A stretch of DNA of 64,000 nucleotides from Hortaea werneckii (taxonomy: Eukaryota > Ascomycota > Dothideomycetes > Mycosphaerellales > Teratosphaeriaceae). The stretch is from positions 62,001 through 126,000 of the forward strand of contig JBAOKB010000105.1 of the NCBI GenBank assembly GCA_037044905.1, given 5' to 3'. The position numbers and the translations under genes were made by a program. The notes beneath the pieces were generated by a model that saw only the letters and a program-made list of their open reading frames with translations, was not told where the DNA came from and did not search any database. Below are positions 41,601-49,835 of this stretch, piece by piece. Numbering within the stretch: the stretch's first letter is position 1; the number at the start of each line of letters is the position of its first letter.

Positions 41601-42033
41601 GGATAAGGTATATCTTCTGACGAAGAACCTGAAAACAAAGCGAAGAACGAAGAAACTGGATCACGTCAAAGTCGGACCATTTTTGATTGCCGAACAGAAG
41701 GGCACAGTCAGCTACCGACTCGAGCTTCCACCGGACGCAAAGATCCATCCAGTGTTCCACATATCCTTGTTGGAACCCGCACACCCCAGCGCCACGCTGC
41801 AAACCACGTTCCACTACCAGGAGCAAGAAGACGACGAGTATGAAGTCGAAAAGATCGTAGACTACGACAGGAATAGTCAGCGATACCTCATCAAGTGGAA
41901 AGGATACCCCAGCGACGAAAATACATGGGAACCACTTACCAATCTTAATTGCCCGAAGTTGCTACACCAGTACCACCGGAGAAGGAAAGGGATTGATCCA
42001 TATTCCCCAGGGTCTCCATCATCAGGGGAGTAA
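38575..42033 (+). CDS. Pol (PR-RT-RH-IN-chromodomain), gypsy copy 2
   Basis: Identical to copy 1 Pol after the slip site. The one difference in the full open frame (Cys/Arg at its eighth codon) lies before the slip point and would not be translated as Pol. YVDD, RNase H, integrase DDE motifs and the chromodomain are intact. Confidence 0.95.
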   Translation, partial: RRIPADRSSRQEVNIIEAPTASAAPVFRTKCIVNGHTTQAMIDSGASGNFISTSFVQRNGIATRRKKDGGYELMVADGSSLSEVDSETMPLVLAIQQHHETVSLDIVDMASHDIVMGTPWLEKHNPLIDWRKRVLKFERCGCATDIHPIHRQRAMVDEERQFCELERQPITYSDKNGKEMVSTDTEPAQPGHEVRDKRRTNAPPEIPEEFKKWKPLFQEEEGLAALPRHQPWDHRIQLQPGKDPPWGPLYRLSEKELEEQRRWLKEKSDKGWIEKSQSPAASPAMFVPKKGGKLRMVIDYRRLNEVTVKNRYPLPNIEEMQDRLTGANWYSKIDLRDAFYAVRMAKGEEWKTAFRTRYGLYQFRVMPMGLTNAPATCQQLVNDVLRDLLDITTIAYVDDILIFTRGSREQHTKDVQAVLERLSTVDFKTAPEKCEFYKKEIEFLGFIINTTGIKMDPKKVQSIKEWPTPKNVTEIQAFLGLANYNRKFVEGYSKLAIPLTSLTKKDTKFVWTEKQQKAFQQLKKACIQSPTLMLFDTKKPVQVETDASDLAIGACITQEHDGKRHPVAYYSRKMTPAEQNYEIYDKELLAIVAALRHWRVYCEGATGLTIYTDHKNLQYFTTTKDLSRRHCRWSELLGQYKFDIQYTPGKDNGRADALSRRSDYMEGKEQNKKTLLKVNKDGSLTTDTQEFNNILRVLRDEQEEFPIEHGKYQVPPAKEHECIKDHHDSQTTGHPGIARTTDLIRRNFTFPQMRKKVADYIKQCDSCQKNKASRHAKYGNLQFREPSDTPWREVTMDFITKLPASKDPATGVVYDSILVMVDTLTKYAHFIPCKESMAAMELAYLVLDRLIRHHGIPESFITDRDKLFTSNFWKSLMGQIGIKHKLSTAFHPETDGQTERTNQSLEAYLRHYVNYAQNNWVSLLPMAQLALNNNASETTRESPFFLNYGKAPNMFMEPRTSIKADKAIIMAEELQKAHTTARDAIRHSQQRIQKQRFKESKTAPQLKKGDKVYLLTKNLKTKRRTKKLDHVKVGPFLIAEQKGTVSYRLELPPDAKIHPVFHISLLEPAHPSATLQTTFHYQEQEDDEYEVEKIVDYDRNSQRYLIKWKGYPSDENTWEPLTNLNCPKLLHQYHRRRKGIDPYSPGSPSSGE

Positions 42034-42457
42034 GGCCCACAGTAGCAGCCGCCGCAGGACAATTCTCTTCAGCCTCAAACGCGCCCTCTGCATCCATTTC
42101 CGACGCAAGGCATTCGGCTTTCCGAGCCGCCCGACCTTCAGCTTGACGAAGGATCTTCTTGTTTCGCATTAACCGAGCCATCACGGTAGCCAACAACTCT
42201 TCATCCTCATCCACCTTGCGCTGGTACTCCTCCCGAGTTCGGTCTAAGGATTCCCAAGACATGTTGACGCATTTCTTGCCTTGACGGACGCATTCGGAAC
42301 ACCGAAGGTTGGTTGAGTTCGACATGATGATGCAAAGATGGTTGTGTGTAGAACAACGTTCACACGGGAAGAAGACAGGACGACCGTTCCTTTCAATTTC
42401 GGCAGCCAGACGCGAGCGTCTTTTCTTGGAAGAAGAAGTTTCTGGTTGCAGAGACAT
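41945..42457 (-). CDS. Antisense Zn2Cys6-like ORF in gypsy copy 2
   Basis: 170 aa, same protein as in copy 1, with the six-cysteine cluster, coiled-coil-like helix and the same antisense position overlapping the end of pol. Because the two copies are nearly identical throughout, its conservation here is not independent evidence of selection. Confidence 0.7.
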   Translation of the reverse strand: MSLQPETSSSKKRRSRLAAEIERNGRPVFFPCERCSTHNHLCIIMSNSTNLRCSECVRQGKKCVNMSWESLDRTREEYQRKVDEDEELLATVMARLMRNKKILRQAEGRAARKAECLASEMDAEGAFEAEENCPAAAATVGLTPLMMETLGNMDQSLSFSGGTGVATSGN

Positions 42458-42541
42458 CGTAGGAAGAAAGACTGCTACAAACTGTTACAAAAGGAACGCG
42501 GGGGACAGCGACATCATAAGCTTCAGGGACGAAGCTAGGCT

Positions 42542-42554
42542 GAAAGGGGGATGG
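42542..42554 (+). other. Polypurine tract, gypsy copy 2
   Basis: Same GAAAGGGGGATGG sequence immediately before the 3' LTR. Confidence 0.75.
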
Positions 42555-42956
42555 TGTTACGAGCACGGTCACGAGACGGTCAGACCCGAAGCGATTGGCC
42601 AGTAGGGGCCAGAGGAGACAAGGGTCACGTGACCAGTATGCAAGTGAGCGCTGCCTTGGCAGGCGACTGACTGCATATATGCAAGTGGTCGACTGGTCGA
42701 CGAGCGACCGAGCGATCACTGAGCGACTGATCGCTGAGCGACCAGGCGATCAGATGCATGAAGACACGAATCTCTTATGTATATAACTAGGCACGTTTCT
42801 CATTAGGAGTTCGTGTGTTCAACTCATGTTGCAATCCGACTGTTAGGTAGAGACCCAACAGCCTTGTCACAATCAGTTATCCCACAACCCAGTTGTCTTG
42901 ACACATCTGTTCCAAAGAGCTCTAAACCCGTGACACTACTTCGTAGGGTCGCAACA
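42555..42956 (+). repeat. 3' LTR, gypsy copy 2 (402 bp)
   Basis: Matches the other three gypsy LTRs by eye, followed by TAAAG at 42,957-42,961. Confidence 0.93.
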
Positions 42957-42961
42957 TAAAG

Positions 42962-43758
42962 CTTAAGAGCTAGCGGATATAGTATAGAAGTATATAAATA
43001 CTACTACTAAGCCCCTTATTAAAGAGAGCTTTATAAGGGATTAAAGGAAACCCCTTTAAAATCTAAAATCTAGTAAGTAGTAGTAGTTTAAGAAGACTAA
43101 AAAGGTACGTTAGAAACCTACCTATATAAATAGTAAAGTATAGGAAAAGGTAAATAAAGCTATAAAGGAGTAAAAAAAGAGGGAGAAAGCTACTACTAAA
43201 AAATTAAAAGTAGTAAAGAAAAAGCTAGACTAGTAGGATAAGTTAGTTACTCCCGTTAAGGTACTAAAACTATATAATACTACCTTTAATATAGCTACTA
43301 CTTACTATAAATCTAAGTCTAGCGGTTTTAGTAGTATCTAAATTAACTTTTAGAACTTTAATACTAATAGTAGTACTAGGCTAGTTAGGTAGAGTAGTAG
43401 CAAATACGATATTTTTATCTAGAAATACGCTAATATTATAAATATATAGTAGTATCTCCTTAAGTTAGTTAGGCTAGATAGTATTACTTAAGATATAGTA
43501 GATATTATTTAAGATTATACTAACTTAATTATTCTAGAAGTCTTAAAACTTAAAGCTTATATAGATCCTAATATACTAATAACTAGAGTCTTAAAAATAA
43601 TTAGCTTCTATATTATTAAGGCTCCTAAAGTATAGAAGAGACTAGGTAATATTACTATATTATAGAAAAAGCTATATAAAACTTTAAACTATATCTTTAA
43701 GGATAAGGAGGATAAAAATCTATTTAAGTAATTTTAGTAGTTTACTACTAAGGGGGTA
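42962..43758 (+). pseudogene. Copia relic, 3' piece, not identified
   Basis: AT-rich remainder between gypsy copy 2 and the copia 3' LTR. It includes a lysine-rich decoded stretch (about 43,160-43,230: KKLKVVKKKLD) followed by hydrophilic sequence, which does not resemble standard copia Pol. Together with about 35,450-36,157 it makes roughly 1.4 kb more than expected after RNase H. Confidence 0.45.
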
Positions 43759-43924
43759 TATAGATTATTAATTTTAGGTAGATACTACTAAGGTTTTTAG
43801 GGCTAATAGCTAAGAATATTAAGTAAAAAGTTAATTATAGCTATATATTAACTAAGCTATTATATATAGTAGAAAATAACATGCTTTTCCTATTCTATCT
43901 ACCTCGTATCTATAGGGACTATTA
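43759..43924 (+). repeat. 3' LTR of the RIP-degraded copia element, 166 bp
   Basis: Gapless partner of 23,825-23,990. Its inner (left) part is A/T-shifted and its outer (right) part keeps the original G/C bases, the reverse of the 5' LTR. Followed by the GCACC target duplication at 43,925-43,929. Confidence 0.85.
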
Positions 43925-43929
43925 GCACC

Positions 43930-44603
43930 TAATTTAACTAAGAGGTTAGCACGCTTGTCGATGCATCTGTACCTAGACTAGATTAATAGTGGTTGTGGGG
44001 TTTAGAGCATGGGAGACGGCTGTACCATGTCACAAAACTCGAATTCTGGGCCGAGCGCTACGGAGGCACAAGAGTTCGCATGTGAGGTCGCCCCCTGCTG
44101 TGGGGCCCTGCAGCGTTGATGGGTAGCGGCTGCAGCTGCCTGGGCTCTGTGCCGCACCACCCGCAGCCTATTCAGTTGGGCGCGAAGTGAAACCGTACAG
44201 GATTCGTCTTCTCATCGTTTTTGCAAGACATAGCGCTGAAATGCACCAGGAAGCAAACCGGACAACTCAAGATTCGAGTTCCACATCGTGCTGCTGAGAT
44301 GTGAAGCCTCGCTTGGTCATCAGCGGCTTCGTGGTCTGCCGGCGGCTATCCATTGGCCCATAGCCTCCGCATTCTTTCTTTCTTTCGACGTGGACACATC
44401 GGTGCATAAGAGCATGCACGTTTAAGGCAATTGAACCATGTATTTGGAGCATCATGTCGCTGTGCCGTATGCACTGCCATTCTGGAGAGCACTCTTATAG
44501 CCCATATGGTCGTGATGTAAGTATGTATGAACATTTGACTACACATGATCTCTCTTCCACCATTTGTCTTGCTGTTTTATAAAAATACATTTACAAATGC
44601 TTG
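43930..44603. other. Non-RIP intergenic region upstream of gene B
   Basis: Base composition returns to normal immediately after the target duplication. A segment at about 44,128-44,192 resembles the segment upstream of gene A at about 21,579-21,645 (shared GCTGCAG, TGTG-x-TGC/CCGC-x-CCACC and GCAGCCT blocks), indicating that the duplication of genes A and B included promoter DNA. No other gene seen. Confidence 0.5.
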
Positions 44604-46597
44604 ATGGCTGAAGTGGCAGCGAGCGTCATCGGCATTGCAGGGTTTGGAATCCAGCTTGCCGAAAGCGTCGTGAAGTTGAAGCGCTTCTGCTCTGAAGTCC
44701 AAGGAGCGAGACGGAAACTCGAAGGTCTTACCCAGGATTTACGAATCTTAGTTGACTTGATTGATGTCATTTCGAGAAGACATGCAGGCTCGCCTGAACT
44801 TTGTGCTGCGCTGGAACCATCTCTGTTGTCATGTAACTCTGCAACAAGCGAACTGGCGATTTTGGTTGAAGGACTTCTGGATAAAGCACGGCGCAAGAAG
44901 TTGATGGGCTCTGTCAGAGCAGTAATGCTTGACCAGAAGATCCGAGACCTTACTGATAAAGTCGAGCGAACAAAGAGCCTCTTAACGATGGCTACCGGTT
45001 TTTGCATTCCTGAGCAGATCCTGGGTCAACTGGCTACGCTCATCGATGCTCAGCAAAAAGCCAATTCATTAGCAGTACAGGCTATGGCTGGCCCGAGTCC
45101 CCAACAGTCGTCAGGCCTGACGTCGTTTTCTTCTCTATCATCAGTCGACCAAAGAAGAGTCAATATCCCGAACCGAAGCGAATCAACAAGTATGCCTAAG
45201 ATTGGTGGCCGACGATACCGTTTCGATGTGTCTCCCTGGCTGCTGCAATGTGCATGGATGCTAACGGCCCAGCGAGCGTATTCTGGATGGGATTTCTCTC
45301 TTCGTTGCTATGGGAAACTACCCCGTGACCATCCAGCGGCAATTGCTTGTCTTGAGTGAGATTGTCCGAGAATGCAATCGCTGCTTGGTGAAGGTCAGGT
45401 TTCTCCACATGATGAAGTTGGGGGCAGGAGCCTAGTCCAGGTTAGTTGGACGCGGACCAAGAACACAGTCGCAGAATGATTCGCTGACCATCAAAGCTTG
45501 CGGCTAATGGTGGCCACTTGCCAATGATCAAGCTCTTGTGTGAGCTCGGGGCCGACATGCGTCTCTCTTCGCGTGATTCTGCTGAGGTAGGTACATCTAT
45601 TGCTGCTGCATTGGGCTTTGCTAACGAAGAGGCGAAGTGCTCCCTTGTGAACGAGTTTTGGTATGGATGGCGTTCCAGCCGGGAGCTGTCGGGATCGATT
45701 TCAACACTCTCCATAGCTCTCCGGTTTTTTGAGAACGACTGCAAGCTTGATGTTGACGATGACGACACGATGGATGAGGGCTTGTTCCTTCTCTATACAA
45801 GACCATTTGCTTGCCTTTCCGTACATGACCGTCTGGTAATGTTCGATTGCATGCTTCACGGGTGTCGTGAACTAGGGCCATGCTTGAGTATAGTTGAGCC
45901 GGCTCTTGTTGATCCAACGTACTTTACCACCGAAATCGAAATCAGGCACCGGCCCAAATTGTTGCATCTGCTGGCACATGCTTTTGGCAAAGACTTTTGC
46001 ACTGACGAAGCAACCTACACTGAAAGACTGGGCGCTCTGTTGCAAGCCGGGATGGCCGTCAGCAATTTGCACGAGCTTGACCAGCTTGGCTCTGGTATGA
46101 CACCCTTGATGCATGTTATCTTTTCGGCAAACAGATACTATCAACATTTTGAGGCGAAATATCACGAGCTCCAATGGGAGCTAAAGCCTTTTGAGAAGCG
46201 TTTGCAGCACGTTCGTCGTGCTTTGCAACGGTGGCTCCTTCTAATGAAAAACTCGGGAGTGAACTTAAACAAGTATGGAAAGATCGAGAGACGGGCTTTT
46301 CAAAAGCACTGGAAGCATAATCAATCGGTCCTGTGGCAATATTGCTACAGCATTGTGGAAATCTTGGGCATCAAGCACGGATCCGAACCGTCTGAGTGGG
46401 ATTTGTGGGTGATTCATCCCAGCGACACCCACATTGAGGAGTTCTGGAGGATGATAGAAGACCCTGTGCCAGCAATTCCTGGAGGGTGGCTCGAAGACTG
46501 TCCCGCCGATCCTGATCCGAGTGTGGCGCGAGTATGGCGCAAGCCTCTGGGAGAACGCAGACTTGTTCGAGATATAAAGGCAAATTCGACCATATGA
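44604..46597 (+). pseudogene. Gene B: STAND N-terminal/ankyrin paralogue with an in-frame TGA
   Basis: By comparison with gene A the exons are 44604-45440, 45497-45586 and 45638-46597 (629 codons, all phase 0, introns gttagt...aaag and gtaggt...gaag at the same places). The start MAEVAASVIGIAGFGIQLAE matches gene A, an ankyrin repeat is clear in exon 2 (AANGGHLPMIKLLCELGAD), and the C-terminal region is about 44% identical over 70 residues counted by eye. Codon 252 (45,357-45,359) is TGA where gene A has a Gly codon. No alternative splice site restores the frame, so the locus yields at most a 251-aa protein. The reading frame after the stop is otherwise clean, so the stop is recent, segregating or an assembly error. 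Confidence 0.72.
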
Positions 46598-46784
46598 CCG
46601 CTTTAAAGCCTTGGAGACAGAAATAACAAATGTTGCCGTCGAAGCAGGAAATACAAGTCCTGGTGACTCCTTGCTGAGTACTAGAACACGGGGGAAGATG
46701 AAGTATAGCCCCTTGGCAATGACTAAGAAACGCCCGTTGAAATCGTGTCCACTGGTGTAGCATACATCGTTCTTTCAGGAAATT

Positions 46785-47759
46785 TTAGTCGTAGAAGACC
46801 AAGCACCTAACCTCAATGCTCTGCCTCCCAGGAGCATCTGCTGGCGTATTCTTGTCTATGAAGGCGGTATGCGGCGTCCTCACAGCCAGACCCTGCTTTC
46901 CCATCGGCTCACCATCGCCCCAGCTATCATAGCATTTTAACAACATAACCTCCTCGGGAGACATATCCTTCATGTAGTAAAACTTGTGCCCATCATTTGC
47001 ACTAACACCGAGTGTCTCGCCCTTTGCGGTATAACCTTCAGTCGAACCCAAAGTAGAAGGGTCTGGAAGCTTTTCCTTGCCACGATCATCGTCATCCATC
47101 ACCGAATCCGGACGGTTCGGATACATGAGGTCAACAGGGATGAAATCAGCTGGCTTAGTGGAGCGCCAATCGATAACAGCAAGCGGGAAGTCCGAAGCCG
47201 GGTTCTCGATCGGTCGCCAGACATTGATGATCTGGTACCTTCCCTTCAGAAGCTTCTCAGCCTCATCTGGAGGTAGATGTCGTCTAACTCGCACTGCTGC
47301 GGCGTTGGGTGTCTGATCGACATGGACCTGCTGGACAGGCTGCCTCGGCGAATCCTTAGTCCGTCGTCGAATGGTATGATCGAAGATGACGACTTTCTTG
47401 ACACCGGACAACTTCTGTTTGAGCATGTTCTCGACTTCCCGGTAGTACCCCTCTCTTACTGCGGTATCCTCCGTGAACGTCTTCTCTTTGGCGGGTGAGT
47501 TGTAGACTGCGAAACCCGAGTTGTCTGTTGTGAATTCTTTCTCGCGCCCTCGGATGTTGTGTAGCGTTCGCTCATAGTCGTTCATCTTGAACGAGCTCCC
47601 AGGCCCATCGACTTTGGTCCATGGCTTGCCGCTGTAGGAGCTCGTGTCGATGTGCTTGAATGTTGCCGTCGTCATAGTTGCCGCTGGTTGGAAGTGCTTC
47701 AGTGGCGGGACTGAATGGGTGATGTATCGTGATGAGCGAGCAGCAGATCTCAGAAGCAT
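46785..47759 (-). CDS. asaB/CTB9-type non-haem iron oxygenase (GA4-desaturase-like family)
   Basis: Single-exon 324-aa protein. Family landmarks: IFDHTIRRR near 125-133, PVQQVHVDQT at 141-150, NVWRPI near 179 with a following PLAVIDWRS, and a C-terminal CYDSWGDGE and HTAFID block. These occur in fungal hydroxylase/desaturase enzymes such as asaB and CTB9, usually in secondary-metabolite pathways. The first 28 residues (MLLRSAARSSRYITHSVPPL...) contain Arg but no acidic residue, a possible mitochondrial presequence; the internal Met29 (MTTATFKHIDTSSY) is where most relatives begin. It diverges from an alcohol dehydrogenase gene 780 bp away, which may be co-regulated. Confidence 0.87.
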   Translation of the reverse strand: MLLRSAARSSRYITHSVPPLKHFQPAATMTTATFKHIDTSSYSGKPWTKVDGPGSSFKMNDYERTLHNIRGREKEFTTDNSGFAVYNSPAKEKTFTEDTAVREGYYREVENMLKQKLSGVKKVVIFDHTIRRRTKDSPRQPVQQVHVDQTPNAAAVRVRRHLPPDEAEKLLKGRYQIINVWRPIENPASDFPLAVIDWRSTKPADFIPVDLMYPNRPDSVMDDDDRGKEKLPDPSTLGSTEGYTAKGETLGVSANDGHKFYYMKDMSPEEVMLLKCYDSWGDGEPMGKQGLAVRTPHTAFIDKNTPADAPGRQSIEVRCLVFYD

Positions 47760-48539
47760 CGATGCGTGAGGAGACTGATGTATTGAGTGTGTTTCGGTAG
47801 CTACAGTAGCAATGAGGTTTAGCGGGACGTGAAGCGAACCTCGGACAGAGGGGAGGGTCTATATATGTAGTTTGACGAGTGATCTATCAGCAGCGATCGG
47901 CCTTTCCCACCTTACTCAGCTGCTCGATCTTCTAGAAGATTATGACATTGCGTTCAGTGTTTCTGACAATCACGAGACAGTTTATTGCCATGCATTGAGT
48001 GATTGCCACACCTTGACACGCCACATCGCCGTCGGCTTACTGATGCTTCGCTGAGTAATTGCAAAATTGCGTCATAAACCATCGGATCAACTCGGATTTC
48101 TCTCGGAGGGGAGCGTGCAATGTTGGTAAGGTTAAAAGAAGTATACATGGTAGATAATCCAATCATCCCGAAACTAATAACCTTTTTCTCTTCGAAGCAG
48201 CGCTACCTTACTCCTAAGTATTCAAGCATGCACGACACCTCTATTTTCCTTAACGAAGACTCGATTCGAGCAGATGATCTTCAAACCGGGTCCTCTGAAG
48301 CGTCCTCAGGCATGGTTGGTAATGAACATGCATGATGAACCTGGCCTCAGGCATGGTTGTTAATATGCATACAAAATCCCACCGACCATCTTCGATCCGT
48401 GATCGGTCTTGACGCGTTGTTACGTTCGTGTCTGGGACTATGATACTATATAGTACACTGATCGTGAGCAGGTAGGTTCACATTCTGTAGCTTCAAATCA
48501 ACAACTCCTTTCTTCACCTGTCCCAAGAAGCAAACAAAA
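47760..48539. promoter_or_regulatory. Divergent intergenic region, asaB-like / alcohol dehydrogenase
   Basis: 780 bp holding the promoters of both genes. TATATATG at about 47,859 suits the minus-strand gene; ATACTATATAGTACAC at about 48,442-48,457 is a near-palindromic AT block before the + strand gene. No ORF of interest. Confidence 0.45.
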
Positions 48540-49714
48540 ATGAAAGCGATTGCTGTCAAGGAATATGGTGCCATTTACAACTTGGTCTCCTTGGAAACCG
48601 AGAAGCCTGATGCGCCTCAAGGGCATGACATCCTCGTTCGGTATGCAACATTTTTCACCAAAATTCCGGACAAAGCTAACAAACACAAGCGTTTTAGCGA
48701 CGTCTATTAACCCTGTGGACACAAAAGGTAAGGATCTCTCGGTTCAGAAGAAGTATTATCTCAGCAGACTCTAACCATGATGGAATCCTTCAAGTTCGCG
48801 CTGGCACATACGATGACTACCCAGACTACTACGAGCGGGCGCCTCCACTCCCTCAGATCATCGGTTTCGATGGAGCCGGCATAGTGGAAGATGTGGGCAA
48901 CCAAGTCAAGAACGTTCGTCGTGGTGACGAGGTCTACTATTCCGGAAGCCCGATCCGTCCTGGATCGAACGCGGAATATCAACTGGTCGATAGCCGGAGC
49001 GTGGCACACAAGCCGAAGAGCCTGAACTTCGTCCAAGCGGCTAGTATGCCATTGACTTGGATCACAGCCTGGGAAGCCATGGTCGAGCGGATGGGAATGA
49101 CCGAGGGCGAGCAGAGCGGGGTTCTAATCATCAATGGCTCCGGCGGGATCGGATCCGTAGCATCGCAGATTGCGCGGTTCGTGCTAAAGCTGCCAGTCGT
49201 TGTCACGACGACCTCGCGAGAGCAGACCACAAACTTCAGCAAGGAGATGGGAGCCACTCATACAGTAAACCATCGCGAGGACATCATCCAGCAGATCAAG
49301 GATCTCCAATTGGAACATCCGATCAAATACGTCTTCATCACGCACACGCCGGCGTCGAAATACATTGCGGATTCGGCGGCAATCTGCGCACCGTTTGGCA
49401 AAGTGTGCAGTATCGTGCAGGACAAGGAGATCCCGATGTACGGGACGGAATGGATGACGAAGTCATTGACGTATGTGTGGGAACTCATTGGCACCAAGCC
49501 GGTTTACGGGGTCGACGTCGACTCCCATGGGAAGATCCTCAAGCAGTTGACGGAGATGCTGGATAATGGTCAAGTCAAATGTCATCATCAGCAGACTTTG
49601 CCTTTGACGGTGGAGGGGTTGAGAAGGGCTCATGAGCAAATAGAGGCCGCTGGCGCGATGGGCAAAGTCGGATTGAGTGTTGAGGCGTGTGAAGAAGGCA
49701 CGGCATTCTCATGA
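48540..49714 (+). CDS. Zinc-type alcohol dehydrogenase/quinone reductase-like MDR enzyme
   Basis: Exons 48540-48640, 48690-48727 and 48795-49714; 352 aa, phases agree, branch sites GCTAAC and CTAACC visible. MKAIAVKEYG opens a GroES-like domain with ATSINPVDTKVRAG and IIGFDGAGIVEDVG, followed by a Rossmann domain with INGSGGIGSVASQ. It lacks the Cys/His set of catalytic zinc in alcohol dehydrogenases, as in the zinc-independent quinone-reductase-like branch of the medium-chain family. NADPH-dependent reduction of an enone or quinone is the family expectation; the substrate is unknown. It converges on the APH-like gene with a 121-bp gap. Confidence 0.88.
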
Positions 49715-49835
49715 TAGCTTCGGCGGAGGTTTGAGGCGCCACTCGCTTGAATAAGAGTAGGTCGAGCGAATAGAATTTTGGTTGAGAATTCGACCATGTA
49801 TCTTGCTGCAAGGGCGCACTCTCCGGCGCAGCTCA

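Larger units (their letters stand above)
36158..42956 (+). mobile_element. Ty3/gypsy chromovirus, copy 2, full length 6,799 bp
   Basis: Same length, orientation and organisation as copy 1, at a constant offset of 9,940 bp. LTRs are 36,158-36,559 and 42,555-42,956. The only differences I found are three base changes at 38,512 (C versus T), 38,524 (A versus T) and 38,545 (C versus T), all within 34 bp near the end of gag. Everything else inspected, including all encoded proteins, is the same. Confidence 0.96.
23825..43924 (+). mobile_element. Degenerate Ty1/copia retrotransposon interrupted by two gypsy insertions
   Basis: Own sequence lies in three AT-rich pieces: 23,825-26,217, 33,022-36,157 and 42,962-43,924, about 6.5 kb after removing both insertions and their target duplications. 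Decoding through many TAA/TAG codons gives copia features in the expected + strand order: gag-like LKSKDFK (about 24,680), protease-like LDRGFNIYI (25,374-25,400), pre-integrase region LYILGFYINLVALS (about 25,565-25,606) and SKAKRII (about 26,010), integrase-like KT-ENIVRAIQELI (about 33,230), then RNase H region YLVNLFNKYIKVVDYIL (about 35,137) and NKETYRSSKGFTFF (about 35,307). A polypurine stretch (AAGGGGG, 43,750-43,756) precedes the 3' LTR. Stops from CAA/CAG to TAA/TAG and near absence of CpA indicate RIP. It cannot encode protein now. Confidence 0.88.

Noticed and set aside
26218..42956. Interpretation of the two gypsy copies as one tandem duplication
   Set aside because: Different perfect 5-bp target duplications and different flanking copia sequence require two insertions.
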